The notes under the pieces were generated by a model. It saw only the letters and a program-made list of their open reading frames with translations. It was not told the DNA's origin and did no database searches. Shown piece by piece: positions 57,879-64,000 of a DNA stretch of 64,000 nt. Where the stretch lies: contig NC_080574.1 of the NCBI RefSeq assembly GCF_029962835.1, positions 26,944,001 to 27,008,000 of the forward strand, read 5' to 3'. A program made the position numbers and the translations under genes. How positions within the stretch are numbered: the stretch's first letter is position 1; the number at the start of each line of letters is the position of its first letter. The stretch comes from Magnolia sinica (taxonomy: Eukaryota > Streptophyta > Magnoliopsida > Magnoliales > Magnoliaceae).

Positions 57879-58059
57879 CGCCCAAACAACCCTTGAGGAG
57901 ATTTGATCTTAGTTGTATAAGCAAAAACTCTTTATCTTATCAACTAGCTATATACTTTTTTTATGAAAAATTTGCATAATCAATATATTTATTTACTTAT
58001 TAAAAATAAATTTTTATTTTTAAAATTTATTTTTATTATAAAAACACAACAAAAAAAAG

Positions 58060-58790
58060 TCTAACCATTAATATGGACCATCCATCACAAGGCGATCACT
58101 TTTGATTGCCCGTCCTTCCCTAGAAGTAATATTGATTGCGTTAGACTCACCCTCCGATTAATGATTAGAAAATGGGCAATAAACATTTTTGTGCTAAAAA
58201 GGGGCTGATCATGCACACCTTTGATTACCCGTGACGCCCAAAATAGCTCTATTAAATGATCATATACACCTGATCATTAGATGGGAAAATAGAGGTCCAT
58301 ATTTATTATTTCAGAAAAGGTATGAGTAGTGATCTGGTCCATCCATCATGAGGGGATTGCCTTTGATTATCCATCCATCCCCAAAGTTCACTTTGATAAG
58401 ATCATCCCAACCATTCAACTAATTTCTAGGAATAAATTATTCATATTTGTAGCACTAGAAAATGTTTTTATTTTTATTTTATCATTGCTGATCATGTAGT
58501 CCTCAAAAATCACTAGTAAATGACAATCCATTCGATCAATGAATTGGAAATAAATAGTCCTTATCTATCAACCATAGAAGGTATTATCAATAATTTGAAC
58601 AGTTATCAGGTAGGGCCCACCTATGATTACCCTCCCATCAAAAGGAAGGATAGGAAATGAATGATCTATTTATTAAAAAGCGTTGTTAATCAAGACCTTG
58701 CATCATGTGTGGCCCACTTTGATTGCCCATCTACGTCAAAATCACTTTGATTGGGTGACCATATTCCATGTCATGTTTGCCAAGATTCTT
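58060..58790. repeat. Degenerate tandem array, period about 115-150 bp
   Basis: The phrase TTTGATTGCCCATC (or TTTGATTACCC) recurs at about 58108, 58222, 58372, 58640 and 58730. Between occurrences come AAATCACTTTGAT, then a variant of ATCAATGG..GGAAAT and CATCATGTGGGCCCACC. The same repeat type occurs in segmental copies A, B and D. Confidence 0.6.
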
Positions 58791-58799
58791 TTAACTTTC

Positions 58800-59488
58800 T
58801 TGAAAATGCATTCTTGACTAAAAATAAGTGAGAAACATGGCTGCTGGGGAATTTGACTTCAAGTTATTAATATAGAACAAAAGCCTCAATTGGTAGAAAA
58901 CAAGAACAAGCTTATTCTATATGTAATGTTATTGTGATTACCTGCTCATTTATAATTACTACTGTCCTGAGGAGCTATTTGAATGCAAGCAAAGTCACGT
59001 GGTCCAAGTACGTTAACATAAGCTACTTTGGTCGCGCTGTCAGAATTTTTATTTTACTATTTGTTCGGTCAAACAACCCCGAATAGGGGATAAGAATGGA
59101 TTGTGTCGTTGTGGATAGCTTAAATTAGATGGTAGCATATGTTTATACCTACATGTTTATTTAAACATAATGTAGGGGCATTTTCACATCGAACTCGAGT
59201 GAAGGTGGCATGTGAGATGCAGAGTCATGTTCAGAATGAGCGGCTTACAGAACTCATGAATTTAGGGGTTGTGTGAGGCGAGTAGCTCGTGTGAAATGGA
59301 ACTCATAGATTTGAGGCCTACAAGAGGATGAAACCTATAAATTCAGGACCTGCCCTAAAATAGTTGAAAAATTAGATAGACATCATGAATATAAAAAGTA
59401 TATGTTGTAGTGGGCCCATAACACCCAACACGCTGGGTCACCACCCAATCCACATCAGTTTAAATAATAATCAATCCAGTAGGCAATT
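58800..59488. other. Intergenic, no feature recognised
   Basis: AT-rich sequence without ORFs, inverted repeats or known element signatures that I could recognise. A short stretch near 59400-59460 (GTGGGCCCATAACACCCAAC) resembles an F1 end. Confidence 0.5.
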
Positions 59489-60090
59489 GAAGTGGAATGC
59501 ATGCTAAGTAACATAGTACTAAGTAAATTCTATGGAGCTCACCATGAAGTAGGTATCTTATCCATGTTGTCCATCCGCCTTACTAGCTCATTTTTGGTCA
59601 CCGGCTCAAATTTGAAGATATTCAAAGCTCAAGTAGACCACACCACAGAAAATCGCGTGAATTGAACCTGTTCTTCAAAACTTCTAAGAGACCACAAAAA
59701 TCTTAGATTAAAAAAACAGGGTGAATTGAAAACTTGTTGTCCAAGACTCTTTGGAAACCACAAAAGTCTTAGATAAGATTAATATTTGTTTTCCCTTCAT
59801 CCATTTCTGTGCAGAGTCTTACCTTGGATGACAAATAAACATCATTATGGGCACCTTAGGTAGGTTTCAATGGTGACATTAGACATCATTATTCTCACTT
59901 ATTATTATTATTATTATAAATATGGTGTGGTCCACTTGAACTCTAGATATGCTTCCAATTTGGCCCATGCCCTATAATGATTAGAAAAAAGGATGGACCA
60001 CGTAGATAAGATTAAGAGGTGTATATGTCCACAATGGCCCCACAGCGTTTACTCAGTACCTACTGAGTTACTAAGTAGGCAATCCACACC
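59489..60090. mobile_element. F1 foldback element, 'start/stop-AGTAA' terminal type
   Basis: Left end AGTGGAATGCATGCTAAGTA with repeats of AGTAA; right end CTGAGTTACTAAGTAGGCAATCCAC, which is its inverted counterpart. The core includes GACCACACCACAGAAAATC and GTGTGGTCCACTTGAAC as inverted partners. Part of the left arm near 59640-59760 is duplicated (two AAATTGAA..CACAAAAGTCTTAGAT copies). Confidence 0.7.
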
Positions 60091-60095
60091 ACATG

Positions 60096-60172
60096 TTCTT
60101 GCCTGGGACCAAAATGCAGCTGGTCCACAGGGGTTCCTGCCTAGGACTAAATTGCATCTGGTCTATGTGTAA
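60096..60172. repeat. Short tandem duplication (about 38-bp unit)
   Basis: TCTTGCCTGGGACCAAAATG followed by CAGCTGGTCC is repeated with changes as TCCTGCCTAGGACTAAATTG and CATCTGGTCT. It sits between two F1 elements. Confidence 0.6.
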
Positions 60173-60182
60173 GAGGACTGCA

Positions 60183-60697
60183 AACCGAGTAACTGAGTAT
60201 ACTACAGCCTAGTGATGTATGTCTTATCCACACTATTCACCTGTTTTACCAACTTATTTTATGGTATTATCACAACTTAGTGATATATGTCTTATGTATT
60301 ATCCACACTTATTGTGGACCACACCACAGGAAGCAGTGTGAATTGAATGCTGACCGTAGAAATATTCTTATGGGCCATCAAAGTTTTTCCCTTCATCCAT
60401 GTCCGTGAGATCTCGTGAGCAAGTATGACAAATAAACATCACCGTCGGATATTTATGTTTTCCCTTCGTCCATATCTGTGTTGTCTTACAAAGATGTTGG
60501 AAGACAAATAAACATTGTTGTGGGTGATGAAAAGGTTTCAACGAGTAACGTCATTATCCCCACTGTTTCCTGTTTCCCGTGTTGGTCCACTTGAGCTTTG
60601 TAAATGTCTAATACGAGCGGCGAAAACGGATGGACGGCGTGGATAAGACATATACATCCACGGTGGGCCCCACAGAGTTGAGTCCGCAGTCCGCGTT
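60183..60697. mobile_element. F1 foldback element next to the NOC2 promoter
   Basis: The left end carries GAGTAACTGAGTATACTACAG; the right end carries GGATGGACGGCGTGGATAAG, then CGGTGGGCCCCACAGAG. The middle has the family signature (GTGGACCACACCACAGGAAG on the left, GTTTCCTG and GGTCCACTTGAGCTTTG on the right), so the arms are inverted repeats. The left arm has a short internal duplication (GTGATGTATGTCTTATCC repeated). The element ends about 160 bp before the NOC2 ATG. Confidence 0.75.
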
Positions 60698-60857
60698 CGT
60701 GGGCGGCGACACACGCTGGTAGCCGAGTCGCGATGGATGCAAAATGAACTCTCCGAGTCTGCCCTAAATCGTTAAACCATCCCGACCTTTCCTCGTATTT
60801 CCTTTCCCGCTGCTTTCTTCTGCTCCATTCCTCCTTCCTTCCCTCCCAGACTATCTG
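60698..60857 (+). promoter_or_regulatory. Proximal promoter and 5' leader of the NOC2-like gene
   Basis: About 160 bp lie between the end of foldback element F1 (60183-60697) and the NOC2 start codon. The segment is GC-rich at first, then pyrimidine-rich (TTTCCTTTCCCGCTGC), like a plant 5' UTR. It holds CCCTAAA at about 60762, a partial telo-box as found in ribosome-biogenesis promoters. No clear TATA box is visible. The neighbouring F1 end supplies TGGGCC, the site II/TCP motif. The motifs are seen; the regulatory role is inferred. Confidence 0.45.
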
Positions 60858-60963
60858 ATGGGTAGTAAAAGCAAGAAGCCTCGCAAGAGGACTGCCAAAC
60901 GCGACCCAATCGATTCCGAGGTTTTCTCAAATGCCCTGCTCATGTCTCTATATTTACTGACTT

Positions 60964-61016
<53 letters not shown>

Positions 61017-62451
61017 ATCGATTCTGAGGTTTCCTACTTAAAATTATTTTAAAAAAAAAAAAAAAAACTTATTCTTTTCGTTATTGCTGGAAGGGCGAGG
61101 AAGACTCGATTGATGAGATGCCGGCCGTTTCTTTGTCTGATGTCGATGACGAGTCAGGTACTAACCCTATTTGCATTATTGCGGTGGGTGCTCTTTCTGC
61201 AGTCGCGTGCCCGTGAATTCCTGGCCGTTCATCTGGTTGGTCTCACTTTCATGTAACGGTTCGATTAGTAGGAAGAAAATGTACGGTTAAGAAATGTATG
61301 CATGCTGGCCACCCAACGGTCAGATTGGACTGTTTTTTGGGCCAGGGAGCATATGCATGAGGGGCCCTGCTAGATGAACGGCCTTGATTGGTGAAACCTA
61401 GGTCTAACTGGTAGCCTTTGGCAGGTTTCACCCTCTTTTCTTTTCTTGATATCTTCAATCTGTTACTTAATTTGCATTGATCCAATCACCAGATAAAAGC
61501 GAAAGCATGTTGGAAGAGAATGTGCCACAGACCCAACAGAAGGCGATAGAGCATATGAAGCAATTACAGAGACTCGAGGAGAAGGTGCTGTTTCTATTCT
61601 CTCAGAATTGAAAATTTTGCAGGACTTCTCCACAATTGCATGGTCCTGGAGTTTTTTTTTTTTTTGTTAGCTTGTTAGTACACCCCACTGTCAGTTCACA
61701 CTTCAGTGTTAGCCAACCCCACTAGGGAATCAATACCAAGACCTCAGTGTTGAAATGAGGTATCTTTCACTCAGTCTACCACATGAGCTATGGATCACGG
61801 TCCTGGAGTTATTTGTTGTTTGCGTATGAGTTTCATTGAATTAACTCTTTGTTTTGTCTCCATAGGACCCAGAATTCTATCAGTTCTTGAAAGATTACGA
61901 TAAGGAGCTTCTGGAATTCGATGACGTAGACTTCAATGTGAGTATATCAGTAAACACTGAAACATGGGATCTTCTCTATGTTGATGATCATCTTTCATGT
62001 AGTTATTTGAGATAGGCTATGACAGGGTCACTTCCAAAATGGGCCTTGATTACACTTATATTATATTTTAGATTATGAATGAATACCAATCACTGTTTCA
62101 AAAAAAAAAAAAGAAAGAAAGAAAGAAAGAAAGAAAGAAAAAGAACAGAAAAAGGAAATGAAAGAAAAAAAAAAGAAAAAGAAAAAGCTAATACTATTGT
62201 TTCCAATGTTTAGTATGTTGTTTTTGTGCATCATATCGCCACCTTGGGGAAATGCGATGCATTTATTAATACTATTGTTACTAATGGTACATTGCTCTGC
62301 ACGTTCATCTCTCTCTCTCTCTCTCTCTAAATTTGACAAATCAAGGAAAACGTAAATGAGACAATCATGACTTAATTACGGGTGCATTTGGATGCCCTAA
62401 AAATTCTTAGTCTGATGAAGTGGAAAGAACCAAGTTATGATTTCCTTAGTA

Positions 62452-62544
<93 letters not shown>

Positions 62545-62633
62545 ATGACATTTTCTACTATTCATAATGAGGAAATAGCCCTCAAATCAAATTATACATT
62601 CTCTTCTCGTAGTTAGTTAATTTCCATGCCATT

Positions 62634-62667
<34 letters not shown>

Positions 62668-62757
62668 TTCCTCTTGATTAAATTGAATTATTGCAAACAT
62701 TTCACTTGCATACCCGAAAGTGCCCCCATCCAAACCCCAACACCCCCTTATATTTCT

Positions 62758-62788
<31 letters not shown>

Positions 62789-63878
62789 GGGAGGGAGGAT
62801 TTAGTCCATGATATAATTTTAAAAGCTATAAATAGTGGTGAAAATGTATGCATAGATGCTCTTGCTATGTTCAAAAGGAATGTAATACTTCAGAGGAAGG
62901 GGCGGAGTATTTAATTCATTATATAATTTTAGAAGTTATAAATGGTGGGGAAAATGAATGTGCAGATGCTCTTGATGCCTTCAATACTTTGATATGTTGC
63001 CAAGGAATGTGTGATTTTGAGTGAGGGAGGATTTCATTCATGATATAATTGTAGAAGTTATAAAATAATGTTGAAAATGTATGTGCAGATGCTCTTGATA
63101 CATTTGACACTTTGATCATGTTATGCATTCAATACTTTGATATGTTGCCAAGGAATGTGTGATTTTGAGTGAGGGAGGATTTAATTCATGATATAATTGT
63201 AGAAGTTATCAAATAATGTTGAAAATGTATGTGCAGATGCTCTTGATACATTTGACACTTTGATCATGTTTCCAAAGAATGCGTACTTTGTTTGATGTTG
63301 ATGTTATCCATGTTGATCCATGTACTATTTCGCAATATGCTGTTTAGGAAGATGCCAAGACTGAACTGGATGAACCCGAAGATTCAGAACCTCATGTTAC
63401 TGCAGAGAAGGTACAAAAGTCATCGGAGAAAGTTATTACAACGACGATGGTTAATACGTGGTGCAATGCAGTTCGAGAAAAGTCTAGTCTTAGGGCGGTT
63501 CGTACTCTCATGCGGGCTTTCCGGACTGCATGCCATTATGGAGATGATACTGAAGACGAACCTTCCATAAAGTTTAGGATCATGTCTAGTAGTGTCTTCA
63601 ATAAAATAATGTTGTTCGTTTTAAGTGAAATGGATGAGGTTCTTCGCGGGTTGCTTAAAATGCCCAGCTCTGGAGGAAAGAAAGAAACAATAATGAATCT
63701 GGCGAACACAAAAGGTTGGAAAACTTATGGCCATATAGTGAAGTCATATCTTGCAAATTCACTCCATGTATTGAACCAAATGACTGATAGTCAGATGATC
63801 TCATTCACATTACGGCGTCTTAGATATTCAGCTGTGTTTTTGGCCGCATTCCCGAGCCTACTAAGGAAGTACATTCAG
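60858..63878 (+). CDS. NOC2: Nucleolar complex protein 2 homolog (NOC2 family), 5' part, 5 exons, runs off window
   Basis: Noc2 acts in the nucleolus and nucleoplasm with Noc1 and Noc3 to mature and move pre-60S ribosomal particles (family knowledge). Exons read here: 60858-60920, 61094-61157, 61493-61584, 61866-61937 and 63348-63878. All introns are GT-AG and the frame is continuous for 274 codons. The N-terminus is lysine/arginine-rich (KSKKPRKRTAKR), fitting a nucleolar signal, then acidic. Exons 3-4 carry QLQRLEEKDPEFYQFLKDYD, typical of the family. Exon 5 (from about residue 131) is the start of the Noc2 domain, with AFRTACHYGDD, SSSVFNKIMLFVLSEMD and NQMTDSQMISFTLRRLRYS. The start codon is the first ATG after a pyrimidine-rich leader. 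Roughly half or more of the protein lies beyond 64000. Arabidopsis has more than one paralogue (NOC2, REBELOTE), and which one this matches is unresolved. Exon 1 has an alternative in-frame donor at 61029. Confidence 0.9.
60966..61014. repeat. (CT)n microsatellite at exon 1/intron 1 of the NOC2-like gene
   Basis: About 24 CT repeats lie just after the first splice donor. They are flanked on both sides by near-identical copies of the exon end (CAATCGATTCYGAGGTTT, at about 60908 and 61015). Read in the exon frame, the run encodes alternating Ser-Leu. If the second donor is used, the repeat would be translated. Confidence 0.8.
61654..61798 (-). mobile_element. tRNA-derived SINE in NOC2 intron 3
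   Basis: On the minus strand there is an A-box-like TAGCTCATGTGGTAGAC, a degenerate B-box (GGTCTTGGTATTGATTCCC), a tRNA-unrelated body and a poly-A tail, seen here as a T run at the left end. The element is flanked by a perfect 12-bp target-site duplication, GGTCCTGGAGTT, at 61642-61653 and 61799-61810. It lies between exons 3 and 4, antisense to the gene, and should be removed with the intron. Confidence 0.85.
62455..62540. repeat. (TA)n microsatellite, about 43 units
   Basis: Uninterrupted AT alternation within NOC2 intron 4. A second run lies at 62635-62664. Confidence 0.9.
62780..63290 (+). repeat. Degenerate tandem repeat, about four units of 110-155 bp
   Basis: Successive units share GAGGGAGGATTTAATTCATG, ATATAATTGTAGAAGTTAT, then GAAAATGTATGTGCAGATGC and TCTTGATACATTTGACAC. 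The last two units (about 63016-63145 and 63168-63290) are nearly identical, and the first two are diverged. Each unit contains GTGCAG, an acceptor-like motif. Confidence 0.75.
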
Positions 63879-64000
63879 GTATGCCTCAATCTTGTAATAT
63901 GTTCCAGTTCTTGTTCAATGTCTATTTGCTCTCAAGGTGAGGTTGGAAGATGAGTTATGCAATGACTATTTGCTAGAGTAGGATTCGAATCTCACTCTCC

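Larger units (their letters stand above)
61938..63347 (+). other. NOC2 intron 4, microsatellite-rich
   Basis: This 1.41-kb intron holds a GAAA-rich tract (62098-62142), a TC run (62308-62328), a long TA run (62455-62540), a second TA run (62635-62664), a CT run (62757-62784) and a degenerate tandem repeat (62780-63290). The short ORFs here are microsatellite artefacts. The donor is GTGAGT at 61938; the acceptor is TTTAG at 63347. Confidence 0.75.

Noticed and set aside
62382-62914. Several ORFs rich in Ile-Tyr or Ser-Leu
   Set aside because: They are TA and CT microsatellites within NOC2 intron 4.
1-64000. CRISPR array, bacterial operon or prophage
   Set aside because: No regularly spaced identical repeats with unique spacers, no ribosome-binding-site-led gene strings. 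The gene structure and transposons are plant-type.
63879-64000. Read-through of NOC2 exon 5 to the stop at 63953
   Set aside because: A GTATGC donor follows CAG at 63878, and the next 25 codons do not resemble the family, so this is intron 5.
63930-64000. tRNA-like B-box GGATTCGAATCTCAC at the window edge
   Set aside because: It could be the start of a SINE in intron 5, but the sequence is cut off and no A-box or tail can be tested.

Overview
The window is nuclear DNA from a seed plant, very probably a magnoliid such as Liriodendron, Magnolia or a Lauraceae species. The only host gene recognised is plant-type with introns. Everything else is plant transposons: Copia, hAT, L1 LINE, tRNA-derived SINEs, and a very abundant foldback element with the box GTGGGGCCCACCATGATG. 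I remember that box as common in magnoliid intergenic DNA; this is recollection, not a search result. No bacterial operons, CRISPR arrays, rRNA or tRNA genes were seen.

Layout. 1-4600: an LTR-like block, a perfect 524-bp direct duplication, and a 0.94-kb hAT derivative. 4600-16070: a dense field of foldback elements (called F1, F2 and F3 here), often nested, with target-site duplications (TSDs) of 9-11 bp at the clearest F1 ends. 16070-19410, 28075-40570, 44670-47393 and 47394-57020: four copies (A, B, C, D) of one large segmental repeat. Three copies carry a TATA-bearing leader, and all have splice-like signals and short coding-like blocks that I cannot identify. B contains a Copia element (35380-40056). 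D contains two solo LTRs. Because the copies are paralogous, each can serve as the empty site for insertions in another. 19410-28075: more F1 and F2 copies, an L1 3' end and a second LTR-like block. 57020-60700: a degenerate tandem array and two F1 copies, the last ending about 160 bp before a start codon.

60858-64000: the 5' part of a host gene for a nucleolar complex protein 2 (NOC2 family) ribosome-assembly factor. Five exons are visible (274 codons) and the gene runs off the window. It has an unusual duplicated exon-1 end flanking a CT microsatellite, with two in-frame splice donors.

The most novel material is the modular foldback superfamily. One palindromic core is joined to several different outer terminal repeats, and its conserved box matches the TCP transcription-factor consensus. 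The four-copy segmental repeat is the second main point of interest. Most ORFs over 60 codons lie inside these repeats and are not genes.
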